From positions 9,610,001 to 9,674,000 of the forward strand of contig OZ020244.1 in assembly GCA_963971285.1 (NCBI GenBank): 64,000 bases of DNA. Reading direction: 5' to 3'. The notes beneath the pieces were generated by a model. It ran no database searches. It was not told the DNA's origin and saw nothing but the letters and a program-made list of their open reading frames with translations. Shown here in pieces: positions 20,302 through 31,698 of this stretch; within the stretch, counting starts at the first letter, position 1; each line of letters opens with the position of its first letter. A program made the translations under genes and the position numbers. The DNA is from Astropecten irregularis. Lineage: Eukaryota > Echinodermata > Asteroidea > Paxillosida > Astropectinidae.

Positions 20302-22431
20302 ATCCAAAAGGAAGTGGCGTTCAACGAAATTGGAAGTCCACAAACAGATGTATTGTGAACAACGTCAATTGGTTCAGTCACTAATAAAAAAAGCTAAATC
20401 TTTCTATCATTGTAATAAAATTGATGAATGTGGTAAAAATGTAAAGCAACTCTACAAACTTGCTTAATGAACTTTTGCATAGAAATCAACAAGCTCCATT
20501 GCCTGACCATCACTCTAGTTCTGAGTTAGCTGAGAAATTCAGTCACTTTTTTGTGAACAAAAAATTGAATATTCAAAAAAATCTACCTGTTATTGTATCT
20601 CAATCAAATGAATCTCCATGTAATGTTTCCTTAAATACATATGTGTTCATTTACCCACGTTACTGTTGATGAGGTTAAGAAGGTCATTAAGAAGTCTCCT
20701 AACAAATCTTGTGACCTTGATCCCATGCCCACTCATCTCATTAAGAAATGTCTGTCTTATGTTGCACCAGCAGTAGTAGTCATTATAAATAATAGCATTG
20801 ACTCTGGAGTTGTTTCACAGGAACTAAAACAAGCAATTATTAGACCTACCTTGAAAAAAGCAAATTTGGATAAAGATCAATTGAGTAATTATCGACCAAT
20901 ATCTAACTTGTCATTTTTGAGTAAGATTATGGAGCGTGTCATTTTTAACAGACTCTTGGTGTATTTACAACAAAATAACATTTTAGATAAAAGGCAGTCT
21001 GCATACCGTCCATATCACAGTGTAGAAACACTCCTCACGAATCTTTCTGATGATATTTTGATTCAAATGGATAAAGGAAATATTACTGCTCTTATACTGC
21101 TTGACATGTCATCAGCTTTTGACACTGTAGAACACCCCATTCTGATTCACGTTACAATCTTTTGGTATATCTGGAATAGCTCTTTATAGGTTTAAATCAT
21201 ATTTGAGTGATCGTTCTCAGGTTGTGAAAGTTACGGATGCTGTATCAGACTCCACCATTCTGACATGTGGAGTCCCCCAGGGGTCAGTAGGTGGACCACT
21301 CCTTTTCTCACTATACCTCCAACCAATCAAAGAGATTTTTTCAAAAGCATGGCGTCACCCATCACTGCTATGCCGATGATATTCAGATATATATCTCATT
21401 CAAACCGTCGGCTATTAATCTATCCAGTACACTTCACAAACATGAAATGTGCCTAGATGATGTGAGGTTGTGGATGGAGAGGAGTGGTCTGAAGCTGAAT
21501 GACTCTAAAACAGAGTTCTTGGTATTATGATCTCAACAAATGTTACAGAAAGTGAATCATAATGAGGTAAAGATAAGGATTGGTAACTGCCATGTCAAGC
21601 CATCTCAAACAGTTCGACACTTGGGGGTAATTTTTGATCATAATGTGTCCATGGTCAATCATATATCTTCCATATCTAAATCTATTAGATTTCAGTTAAG
21701 GAATATTGGATTCATTCGAAAATATCTCAATAATTCTGCACCTGAAACACTCATACATGCCCTTATTTCATCCCGCCTTGACTTTGCAAATTCACTATTC
21801 GCTAGCCTACCACAGAAAGAAATACATAAACTCCAGTTACTACAGAACTCTGCTGCAAGACTTCTCACATACACTAGGAAAACTGAACACATAACGCCTA
21901 TTCTCCACTCATTACACTGGCTCCCTGTTGATTAACGTATAACATTTAAGATCCTTCTACTTGTTTACCATGTAACTCATAAATCATCTCCAACCTACCT
22001 TCAAAATAGCATTTCGATTTACACCCATGTACGCAGTCTACGTTCATCTACATCACAAACATTACACGTACCCAGAATCAAACTTTCATGGGGAAGTAGG
22101 TCATTCTCATATATTGGACCCACACTTTGGAACCAGTTACCTCTCACAATACGAGTAGCAGAAAGCGCAGACAAGTTCAAATCCATGCTTAAAACGTACC
22201 TCATGAATAACTAACAGTATTTGTTATTTCTGTCTGTTTTTTGAGCTAATGCATCTACCGGTATCTTGTATTTGTCCTTATTTATCTATATTGTATATTT
22301 GTTATCTATCTTGTACAGTTTTTGTATCTTTCTTGTATTTGTGATTCACGTTGTACTTCCTTCATGCGCCGTGAGCAACGTAAGACGGAACGTGTGCTTT
22401 ATAAATATCCATTATTATTATTATTATTATA
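20302..22431 (+). mobile_element. 5'-truncated CR1/L2-like LINE with reverse transcriptase remnant
   Basis: The translation, over several frames, gives ELAEKFSHFFVNK, LSNYRPISNLSFLSKIMERV, QSAYRPYHSVETLL, ALILLDMSSAFDTVEH, GVPQGSVGGPL, HCYADDIQIY and a C-terminal region with LQNSAARLLTYTRK and SYIGPTLWNQLPL. YADD is the polymerase core. Frameshifts lie near 20650, 21170 and 21345, with stops at 21528 and 21933. The 3' end is gtgctttataaatatcc followed by (att)n at 22411-22430, typical of L2/CR1-type LINEs, which copy RNA by target-primed reverse transcription. It begins where Helentron helicase sequence stops. Confidence 0.88.
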
Positions 22432-25135
22432 GAATAATATGAAATGTGTGAAGCAAATAAAACTACAACCTCTAGACAGGCATCTAGTCTTGACATGTAG
22501 CACACAGTTCTTAATGACAAATTGTGTACATAAAAAGAGTACAACTCTTCTTTTTTCTGCCAGAAATTACAAGTTCGATATCTTCCTTTTTGGGGACTAC
22601 GAGTATCTGTGTAAGCTGTTTGGCATCAGCGGAGCATCCGGTGAGTTTCTTTCCATTATATTTTTATCAATTTGAAGACAAATGATCAACATTATCTGTA
22701 TGCACTGATACAGCAAAGAATGATTATTGGAAGAAATACATGCCTTTGCAATGCTAATGAACATATGGTCTTTTGACAGTACAAATGAAAGACTCAATTA
22801 ATTATTTCATAAATGAACAATTTTATGCAGGTCGACACTGTTGTCTTTTCTGCACTGCCACAAAAGATAACATGCGCCTACACAAGACACAAAGAGCCTC
22901 TACCACTACTGTGAGAACACTGGAGTCCATGGCTGAAGACCTTGCCAAGTTCCAACACAAGGGCAGTAAGCTTCAACATGCAAAAGAGTTCAATAATGTG
23001 ATCAGAGCACCCATGTTGCCAATCCCATTGTATCAGGTAAGAGTATATACTGTTTGACAGACACTTACACTACTCTGCATGCAATCCAAACTGATGATTA
23101 TTCTCATCGATTAGTTGTGAAATAGTGAGCGATGAAGAAAAAGACAAGCCTATCAAAATGGGGCTACACTGCACATTTATCTAAGTAATTAATACAAATA
23201 TTACTTTTAAGTCATTTCAAATGTTATTTTTCAACAGGTTTGTCCACCAGGACTCCACTTAAGTCTGGGGATTTTTCTCAAGCTTTTTCAAAGCTTTGAG
23301 GCTGAATGTCATAATCTTGACATCAAGTTAGCATCTTCAAAACATCACCTGGGAGATTTGGGCAGCAAGTTCAACAAATTTGTTGACAATGTTCGCAAGG
23401 CATCAGCACTGGAGGAACAAGCAAAAGCCTGGAGGTCTAGCCAAGATGTGCTACAAGATCAACTGACTGCTACCCAAGAAGAAGATACTACCGACCACGC
23501 AGTGACTGAGATGCTTACTGAAGCCTTGAAAGAAAGTTCTGCTAAATACAATGAAATGGTACACAACTTACCAATGTGGCATTATGTTACACCCGTGTCA
23601 TTACCAGGGATGGCGCGTACAGGTGTTACATTAAAATATATTAGTCACTCCTGTAAAGAAATATCGCAGGGAACACAAGCACTTTTAATGAAGTTGCTGG
23701 CTTGCTCAATTCTGGAAGAATAATGAAGCCAACTTCCTGTCCCTGCTGATGTGGCATTCATGGCACAGTCCATTAATTTCCAGGCTAGAACTATATGATG
23801 ATTAGGGCTAATGTATTAAAATGTTGTCAGGTAAAGTATTGTGACGTCACGCCCCTTTTCGGGGGCGGAAGAGAGCTCGACAAGAAAGAGGGCGCCCTCC
23901 TCCACGGAGCGCGGCTCGGACGGCACTGACCGGCACGTCCCTGAGCGGCTAGGAACATGTCCGTTGGGATGGAAGTAAACCGTCTCAGTGTTGATGTGTA
24001 CAGTCTTGCTGGGCCTATGGTAGCCTGGCAACGAAGTGAAGAGGTTCTGCACGTACTGCGATGGATGTCTGGAGTTCCCTGGGGCGAGTCGGGGTCTTCC
24101 CTCAAAGTGAAGGAAGACGGACTAGAAGAACAGTGTGAACAGGACTAAATAAGACCACGGTAGTCCAGGATTATGTCTGAGAAACTGAACGGTACTGGTT
24201 TATTCAATGACCTCTGCACTAGAACTTATACTTGTCATAGGGCAAACGGGTCTAGACTGGGCCATGTGACGACAACAAACAGTGTACTGCAGTCAACGCA
24301 ATACGGGTCTGGTATCCAGTCTCAGGGCTTACACACAGGGTTAGTTACCCCTTGCAGTGAACCGCAAGACACACGGCAACGCACACCCTATTCGATCGCA
24401 CCGCACCACAATAAGCCCGTCCACTTACCCAGCTCCGTACGTACTATGACTATCACGCTCTTGAGGTGAGTTGCGTCGCAGAGGCTTCCCTCAGCTTCGA
24501 TCACGCGCTGCTTTTATGCACTCCGGTCGCGCCACACAGCACACACATGACCATGTACGTGTCGGTGACTTACACCAACAACCAATCACGCCGCATGCAG
24601 CCTATCCGCCTATGCCATTGCACTAGTGCTGCGCGCGCTGCCATGCCCCACGCATACAATGCCGTCATTGATAGTGCAGTGTAGCGCCCTCTGTCGCGTC
24701 ACAGTATGTTGAATATGAAAATAACAGGGATGCAGCACCTGACATTGACACTCACAACATGAGGACAACGAATGGGATGGCAAAACTAAAACTAAAACAC
24801 AGTTTGTACCATTGTAAACACAGGTTGAAAGCATCCACACACTTACCATGTCCATAGTACGAAAGACAAAGCAACTATGCCCAACTGCAACAGAGAGAAT
24901 CTATGACGCTGAGAGAGTGACAGAGAAGTACAAGCAGCTTTCACATTGTTTGCCCAATGTCATCTGAAATACAGCACTGCCAGACAAATGGATGGTGACG
25001 ACATCTGACAACTTGGTAGGTAGTATGTGATCACAATCTGTAAAACAACAACTCAGTATTAGACAGCAGAAACATGATAATCAAATTACAAGGAAAATTC
25101 AAACAAGTTTGAAAGTTAATGAAAAAATACGGGCA
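22432..25135 (+). pseudogene. Multi-exon repeat-associated gene (GDYE...GASGRH family), broken
   Basis: Three exons have canonical borders and compatible phase. They are 22564-22640 (FDIFLFGDYEYLCKLFGISG), 22831-23036 (GRHCCLFCTATKDNMRLHKT, then AKEFNNVIRAPMLPIPLYQ) and 23238-23558 (VCPPGLHLSLGIFLKLFQSF, then a long helical region). A later remnant near 24846-24940 (TKQLCPTATERIYDAERVTE) is frameshifted and lies beyond an inserted solo LTR. I associate the Cys-rich GDYE-type block with a widespread uncharacterised protein family found in many copies in invertebrate and fish genomes, probably transposon-encoded, but I cannot name the superfamily. No ends of the parent element were identified. 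Confidence 0.6.
23840..24703. mobile_element. Solo LTR with 4-bp target duplication gtat
   Basis: It begins TGTGACGTCACG and ends GCGTCACA. The duplication gtat flanks it at 23836-23839 and 24704-24707. A 4-bp duplication suggests Ty3/Gypsy-type integration. Its GC-rich composition contrasts with the surroundings, and it interrupts the multi-exon gene fragment. Confidence 0.75.
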
Positions 25136-25292
25136 ATTCCAAATAGTGCACATCCTAGATATTGCAATGTGTTGGCCAATCACAACACACAGAGTCTGTT
25201 GACCCAATGTGTATCTGGAAAGGGTCAATAGATTCTGCACATTGTGTTTGGTTAAAGCGTTGGAAACTCATGGGGATGCACTATTTGGAATT
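25136..25292. repeat. Imperfect inverted repeat, ~70-bp arms, 17-bp spacer
   Basis: The arm attccaaatagtgca...ttgaccc (25136-25205) pairs with gggtcaat...tgcactatttggaat (25223-25292). The outer 15 and inner 10 bases match well, with scattered mismatches between. It could form a ~160-nt hairpin in RNA. Confidence 0.7.
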
Positions 25293-26388
25293 ATCCTAAT
25301 TGATGAATCTCATTTGAATAATTGCATTGCAGAAAACAACATAAAAGCCTACTTCAAGTTCTTCCGCAGTGATATCAGAGGATTGAAGGGAGACCTGAAC
25401 ATCCTTGAAGCCATCATGAAGACAAGAGGCACTGGTTGCAGACAAGTCCGGTGATTGGTTCCAAATGAAATATAACTTAAGATACAAAAAATAAGGGAAT
25501 ATATTATACGCATGATAGAGATCTATAATAATATTACATGTATAATTATCAAATTTATCTTTTGATTTTATTCTTGCCCTTGTGATGAAAGTTAAAAGAG
25601 AGTTCAAGATTTTTGTGCAAGTTATTTTGATGTTAAATTTGTTTGAGGGCCTAGGCAAAGTAGGCCCTAAAGTTACATTAAACTTGCTAACGATTCTATT
25701 TTGCTAAACTTCTGCAAACAAAATTAGACAATTAAATTAACTGAGAAAATGATTTTATATGAAAAAATGTATTTATAACTAATGCTTTTTATCAGTGTGT
25801 GATTTACAAATTATTATTATGCAATAAAAGCAATTCATAAGACTATAAGAGTTGAAAGGGTTATGGCTCGTGCCCTATGTCCGTAAACTGGGCGAGTGTG
25901 TCTGCGCTATAGCCTGTGCACAGAATATGATATGGCGCGAAAAAAGAACAATACATTTGAACTCACCTCCGAAGAAAACGAGTCCGTGCATCCTTTTCAG
26001 CTTCAACAGCTGAGTAGTGCATGACAACATGAATCCATATACCTTTCTCGTGGGAAAACTCAAAACATTGAATATTTACCAAAAGTTTGCAGTGTACTTT
26101 TCAAAACCATCCATGACGAAATCAAAATCAAAACCTTTTAAAACAGACGGGATTTTTGGTCTTTTATAAAAAAAATTTTAATCACATAAAGCAGCTGGAA
26201 ATACAGATTTTCTCCCGAATTGTTCGGATTTGCCCAAAATAATGCAACTTTTCCATTTTTGATATCTGTAATTGTTCAACGAATGTTAAGGTTCCCTTCA
26301 GATAGAACTCGCAACTTAACACTTCCCGCCAGTATCACTAAGCGTAACCAGGGAAATTTGTGCGCACGCGCACAAACTAAATGGGCCT
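25293..26388. other. No confirmed gene; one candidate minus-strand first exon
   Basis: A short open segment follows the inverted repeat (to 25454) with no recognised motif. On the minus strand 26063-25967 encodes MSFPTRKVYGFMLSCTTQLL and ends at a strong donor (ggag then gtgagt), which could be a first exon, but no partner exon was found. The rest is AT-rich and unremarkable. Confidence 0.25.
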
Positions 26389-26430
26389 CATGAACATTTG
26401 TCTTGGTTCCAAGACCTTCGTTGTTACTTT

Positions 26431-26671
26431 GGCCCTTTTCCAAACCTCGGCTCCGGCTCAGGCTCCGGCTCCGGCGCTGTCATACATATGCTGAAAATAT
26501 AGGATGTGGCTTTTCATTGAAGCTGAAGCTCTGTTTTCTTGTTCAAAATAGAGTCTCTACTTCCAAGCCACAGCCAAAAGATTCTATTTCGATACCCATT
26601 ATTTTAAAATGCTTTCACGAAATGGAGCAGGAGACGGAGCCTGAGCCGGAGCCGAGGTTTGGAAAAGGGCC
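26431..26671. mobile_element. Harbinger-like MITE nested in the MULE left end
   Basis: The ends ggcccttttccaaacctcgg and its exact complement are part of a ~42-bp terminal inverted repeat. The 3-bp duplication ttt (26428-26430, 26672-26674) and GGGCC-type ends fit PIF/Harbinger. The 241-bp element lies inside one terminal repeat of the MULE-like element and is absent from the other. Confidence 0.75.
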
Positions 26672-27689
26672 TTTCTCTGACAGAATTCTCCCATACCCGC
26701 CGCGCGGGGGCGCCCTATGGGCCGCGGGTTTGGGAAAATTCTGTCAGAGTTTTGGACCGTCACGAAGGTCTTGGATATTTTGTATTTGAGGGCAGGGCCA
26801 GATTATGGTAATAAGGCACAGCGCGTATGACGTATGGTGATTGAACATGCATAATCGGAACTTCGAGGCTTGTGGTCAGCTATCATGGCAATGGCCGGGT
26901 CAAAAAGGCAACACACAGAGATCGCTGCATAATCTTATACTTTCCCAAGGTACACCGGCCTATTGCAGTGTACAGGTGTATGTACATGTACTGTACCATG
27001 CATGCATACATCGTACATGTATACAGTGTAAATGGATTTTTGTTTATAGGCCTAGGCCTCAGGCTAAATAATACTTTAATAGCACGTTTAAAACTCCTTG
27101 CTTCATGTTTTTTTTACCAAATGCAATGAAATTATAGTATTCCAAGGTACAATAATTCGTCAACCGTGATTTTCTACATTATGTTGTAAATTTGCCACTG
27201 AAATACACAGTAATCTGTGACTTTCTGTGTATATGTTTTAAGTAAATTTAACTTCATATTAATAACATTTCAGATCTGAACAAGTCTGGATGGTACCCCT
27301 GGTTATTTGGATGGATAAAGAACAAAGTCTACATCCTGCAAAATGATCGACATCAAAGTTTATGGTCGGAATCCCGATGTTCACTACTTATAATATCCCA
27401 TGAAAGCCAGAGACATGCAAATAAAAGGAAAAGACACATGTGAAATGAAACCAAGAGAGGGGTAGATGAAAGTTTGTTTTGAGTTTTGGGGTTCATGTGA
27501 AAGAGCAGAAATAATTGAGATTTAATTAAAAATGGTGCGACACTGCATTGGAGTATATTATTTTATTTTTCTTATCTTTTTTGTTTGTTACCTCAGTCTG
27601 TAAGGTTAAACAGGCAAAACATGGATAAAAAGTGCTTTTACAAGTTTATAACAACTGGATACGGCATACTGCTCTTTACATATTTCCTA

Positions 27690-28115
27690 CGCCGGCCGAC
27701 TCGTATGCCGACCAACTTGTACGCCAACCAACTCGTACGCCAACTAACAACATGTATATAGTTTGTAAACGTTGGCCGTTTTTTCTTCAGAAGACCAAAT
27801 TTTTTCATGTTGTTTATGAAAATAAAATCGAGAAATGAAATCATTTCAATGATACCGTTACATGACAGAATCATTTCAACGATACGAAATGATTTTGCGA
27901 ATACGAAATTAAATCGAGTAAATGAAAGCATTTAAAAAAAGAAACATATATGACGTAATCATTTCGACGATACGAAATCATTTCAACGATACGAAATCAT
28001 TTCAACGGTACGAAATTATTTCAACGATACGAAATCATTTTGCGAATATGAAATTAAATCAAGAAAATGAAGTCATTCCAATGATACAACATGACGTTAT
28101 CATTTCAACGATACA
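27690..28115. repeat. Two tandem repeats: ~17-bp cgtacgccaac type and ~19-bp atacgaaatcatttcaacg type
   Basis: At 27690-27750 the words cgtatgccgaccaact, tgtacgccaaccaact and cgtacgccaactaac follow each other. At 27838-28115 variants of atacgaaatcatttcaacg recur about ten times. Superimposed on these, a longer block (cgatacgaaatgattttgcg with gaaattaaatc) occurs at about 27890 and 28027. All lie inside the MULE-like element. Confidence 0.8.
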
Positions 28116-28741
28116 AAATCTTTTAAATCACATGTTTTTTACTTGTTTCACTTGTGGGCAGCAGATGTTGCACAAATTATACCGTTTCTACCTCTTGGCG
28201 TTGTAAATTTGTGATCATTGAAACCTCTCGACTAATGGTATTTTTCCAGGGATTTAGATCTAAGTGAAATGTAGTTTTTGCAAGAAATTAACTGCTGTCC
28301 ACAAATAACGCATACCCATTCGTCGTCAAGCTAGACGGCCAGCTCGATTGCGTAGTATTACATACAGTACGTATACAGTCCTCAAAATCTTTCCCCGAAA
28401 AGTTTACAAAATACTACTGCACGATATGCAGCGTGACATATAGGCCACAACGTACGTATGTAAATACGCCTACGGTCAACAATGTTTGTCTGACATGAAT
28501 AATTCATGATATGAGCTGAAACTCGCTCGCTGATTGGCTCCCTTGGAAATCCAAGGGAGATTCGACGAAAAGTAAAGAACAAATTAAACATCGCTTTACA
28601 AAATATCCAAGACCTTCGTGACGGTCCAAAAGTCTGACAGAGTTATCCCATATCCACCGCGAGGGGGCGCCCTATGGGCCGCGGGAAGCAACAACGAAGG
28701 TCTTGGAACCAAGACTACATGAACATACGTGTGAGCTGATA

Positions 28742-28843
28742 ATACACGGGTTTACACCATGGCAGCCATCTTAGATTTTCATCGCAACTTCAAAACGAGG
28801 CACTACCACGCATGCGCTTTTTTAGAAGTGTAAACCCGTGTAT
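28742..28843. mobile_element. Short palindromic MITE (atacacgggtttacac family)
   Basis: The ends atacacgggtttacac and gtgtaaacccgtgtat are perfect complements. Comparison with copy A (gagctgataattctctattg) shows a clean insertion with an apparent 2-bp at duplication. Relatives lie at 46791-46874 and 46884-46986. Confidence 0.8.
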
Positions 28844-28977
28844 TCTCTATTGTGTAAATACACACATCCAATTTCCTTCATACTCTGTCTAGCATCTAAA
28901 TTCCCCTTTTTGGCCTCGCTCTGTGCATGTCCTAATAACTGACCCAATTCTCGTTCTGACTTTGACATGTATGATAC
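28844..28977 (-). pseudogene. Helentron helicase N-terminal fragment, copy B
   Basis: It matches copy A about 5548-5681 ([10 protein letters not shown] region back to [14 protein letters not shown]). It is bounded by the MITE on the right-strand left side and by a solo LTR at 28978. After the LTR, homology resumes at 30227 with no loss, so the LTR is a simple insertion. Confidence 0.8.
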
Positions 28978-30222
28978 TGTGGCGTTATTTATTTTAACTT
29001 TTCCGACGAGTCTGCGCGCAGGTCAGGGTATCCCCGCCGACTATAGCTAGGAACTCCCTTAACCTCCCTGCCTCGAGCCCAGAAAGGTCGACGAACGATC
29101 TTCAGGCCCAGGGACTGTGAATTCGTTTCGGTGGAAATGTACCGCCTAATTGGTAGCTGAGGGGCCTATTAAGTCTGTTTATTAACCTGTCACTTGTGAC
29201 TTCGACAACCAAAAATTATTGCACACTTGGACACCAGGAATTATGTCTGAACAGGGTACTGAGGGTTTTATTCACAACTCACTCTGGATTATGAATAACT
29301 GGGGCGTGTCTATGTTTGGGAGTACCTGAGTTCGTTTGTACAATAATGATAACAGCAGTTCACTATCGCTGCAATGCACGCAAAGATGCTGCACGCCAGA
29401 CACACCGGGGGAAATCAACAGTGCACTGTGCACACTGACCCACGCCTAAGGTAGCTCGTACTCTAGTACCGTGCCAACGGACTTCTAGTCTGTTCCCTAT
29501 GCAACGCTGCTGCTCGCCAGACACACCGGGGGGAATCAACGGCAATCTGTGCGCACTGATCCACACCTATGGCAACTCGTAAACTTGTACCGTGCCAACG
29601 GAATTCTTGTCTGTACAATCTGCGAGTCTCCTATGCCCAACGCTGCGCTAACGCAATGTATAGCAATAACAATGGCCGCTCACACTCAACTCTCGATCAC
29701 TACGAAGAAGGGCAACGAACCCTTCGCCTACTGGAAATTCGGGATACTCCTGCCTCTACACTGTACACTGTGACAGTGAGACGCAGACACAAATTACCAG
29801 TTACACAAGCAATCGGAGCGAGACCAGGCCAAACTTCGACCCGACTATCTCAGACAATTATCATACAAGATTCCCAAACTCACCGGACTGAAATTCACGC
29901 ACGCTGAACTATACGCTGTGCTGCCTACGAACTTTGCACTATGCTGGCTTGACACGAACTGTCATGTCGCCCAAAAGCACATGGTCAACGCATGCATCGC
30001 GCACATGCACACATAACACTAAAGCTATGGCAACTAAAGCCACGCCCCGGGGCTCCACTTCCGCCCAGCGGCAATGGCTACTCTAATTCTGATTGGTCGA
30101 CGCTGTTACCATACAAACTGTAAAAAACACCTACACAATATTTTTTAGACATTACGTCAGTGTTTGGCCCAAACTTCTGAGAATAATAGACTGGTGTCCA
30201 GTCCCACCCACATCTCGTTACA
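28978..30222. mobile_element. Solo LTR with 4-bp target duplication atac
   Basis: It begins TGTGGCGTTATT and ends CATCTCGTTACA. atac flanks it at 28974-28977 and 30223-30226, and copy A gives the uninterrupted site. Inside, a ~130-bp block (cgccagacacaccgggg, ccgtgccaacgga) is duplicated at about 29390 and 29513. A segment ttcggtggaaatgtaccgcc is shared with the LTR-like sequence at 56141, so both belong to related Gypsy-type families. Confidence 0.75.
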
Positions 30223-30226
30223 ATAC

Positions 30227-31110
30227 TACGTATGCTGCACAGGCATATGCATCACTGATGTATTGAGTATCCATATTAGCATTCCAGGCTCTTATCAAAT
30301 CAGGATTATACAGATTCACCCAAACACCTTGAGGTTCTCTCTTTAAAACAATAGTTGGTTTCTTGCTCAAAACATCATTGGCCTTCTCAAAATCAGTCTG
30401 TGTGATATTAATACTTTGAAAAAATTCAGACGTTGACATGTGTTGATTTTTCTCATCCTGGATTGCATTCCATACTGATTGCAATAATTCCTTGGCTGCT
30501 TTGCGTTTCATTTCATCATTACTAATGGATGTACTTTCTTCATGATCATATTTATCATCCTCACTATTTTCATCATCATGGCCATCTGCTGGATCACAAC
30601 TCGCAATAAATGTTCTATTGGAAAGGTGGTCTTGGAAAATTAAAGCTACATTCAGAGCCCTTTATTAACAAGATTTGGTATGTTTCCTACTATGTTGCTG
30701 TACATGACTAATTATTTCATTAAATTCCTCATCTTCTTCCTGTGTTGGTCACTTGCAACTGATATATTTATCAATAAAATTAATTACATCAGCATCATCA
30801 TCTTTATCCAACTTTGGAGCATTCTCAATCCAAAACAGACAATGTTTGTGTGGAGATCCTCTTTGCAGAAATTCTACTCGGTAAAAATAGTCCTTGACTT
30901 TCCCAATGGGTGCTGCACTTGATATATAACATCTTTCAAAAATGTGTGAAATCGATTCTCAAACATTCTAGCCACAGTCACTGGATTGCTTCTCAATACT
31001 GTACACTTATCATTCCAATCAAAGTCATCGATATTTCTGAAATCCCCTTGTTGTCTCAATATTGTATTAATAACTTCAGGCCATCTCATATCAGCTGCAG
31101 AAAATGAGCA
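30227..31110 (-). pseudogene. Rep HUH catalytic segment and helicase linker, Helentron copy B
   Basis: Read right to left: [36 protein letters not shown], then [18 protein letters not shown] with the metal-binding HUH (His-Lys-His here, 30831-30859), then [11 protein letters not shown] with the candidate catalytic tyrosine (30751-30780). A TGA follows immediately (30749-30751), then PTQEEDEEFNEIISHVQQHS, a Cys motif interrupted by frameshifts and stops, and finally [20 protein letters not shown] leading to the helicase. This is the only Rep nuclease core in the window; copy A has lost exactly this part. The family nicks DNA and forms a tyrosine-DNA link. Confidence 0.88.
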
Positions 31111-31113
31111 AAA

Positions 31114-31653
31114 TCATGTTGGTATTCCAAGTTGTCTAATCATAGCCATGACATCTCTCTGAGTCGATTGCCAATATGATGGTGTACCTCTAATTGGTTT
31201 CAAAAATCTATACCCACTATCAGACTGTAAAATATCATTTAACTGATCTCTATTTTTGATAATGCTAGAATTCACATCTTGACCACAATGCAATTTCCCT
31301 GAACTTTGACGCATAGCAATTGATACACCAGACATGACCTTTTCAAGTTCCGATAAATACTGGGCATAAAAGATATACTGAGTACATTTGGCAAATATGT
31401 TATCTGCATTCATCAACCTATTATGAAAATATCTAAGTCGTGTCAGCTTTCCATCACGTTTATTATTAAATATTGGTGAGCCTGCTGGGAATAATGCTGG
31501 AAAACATTTGGCCTCATTACCTTCCTCCATTAATACTCTAACTGGATTGTTTCCTTCACAAGGTGCAACACAGAGTACATCATCAAAGTATTGATCAAGC
31601 ACTTCTTGTCCAATATCTATAGGCTGTAAGCATGTAAGTGGAATACCACACAA
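31114..31653 (-). pseudogene. Helitron_like_N segment, Helentron copy B
   Basis: The frame holds IGQEVLDQYFDDVLCVAPCE, CFPALFPAGSPIF, LTRLRYFHNRLMNADN, MRQSSGKLHCG and GTPSYWQSTQRDVMAMIRQL, the N-terminal part of the Helitron Rep. At 31114 a stop replaces the Trp of IPTWFCSF in copy A. It keeps the 4 nt that copy A has lost near 6290, so it reads straight through VMSGVSIAMRQSSG. Confidence 0.85.
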
Positions 31654-31698
31654 ACGATCCTCGTCTGTTTCTTCATCACTTACACTAGCTTCATCAGA

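Larger units (their letters stand above)
26398..28717. mobile_element. Mutator-like non-autonomous element with 9-bp target duplication
   Basis: The perfect 9-bp duplication catgaacat flanks it (26389-26397 and 28718-28726). The ends share gtcttggttccaagacc and ttcgttgtt in inverted orientation, and the terminal repeats run about 120 bp inward to tcttggatattttgta. Each terminal repeat is itself a fold-back (ccaagaccttcgt ... acgaaggtcttgg) around a GC-rich core (cgccctatgggccgcggg). A 9-bp duplication and long inverted repeats point to a MULE. The 2.3-kb body has no transposase but contains tandem repeats. The left terminal repeat carries a nested MITE. Confidence 0.75.

Noticed and set aside
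27838..28115. CRISPR-like array
   Set aside because: Repeats of ~19 bp have no regular unique spacers; this is a eukaryotic tandem repeat inside a transposon.
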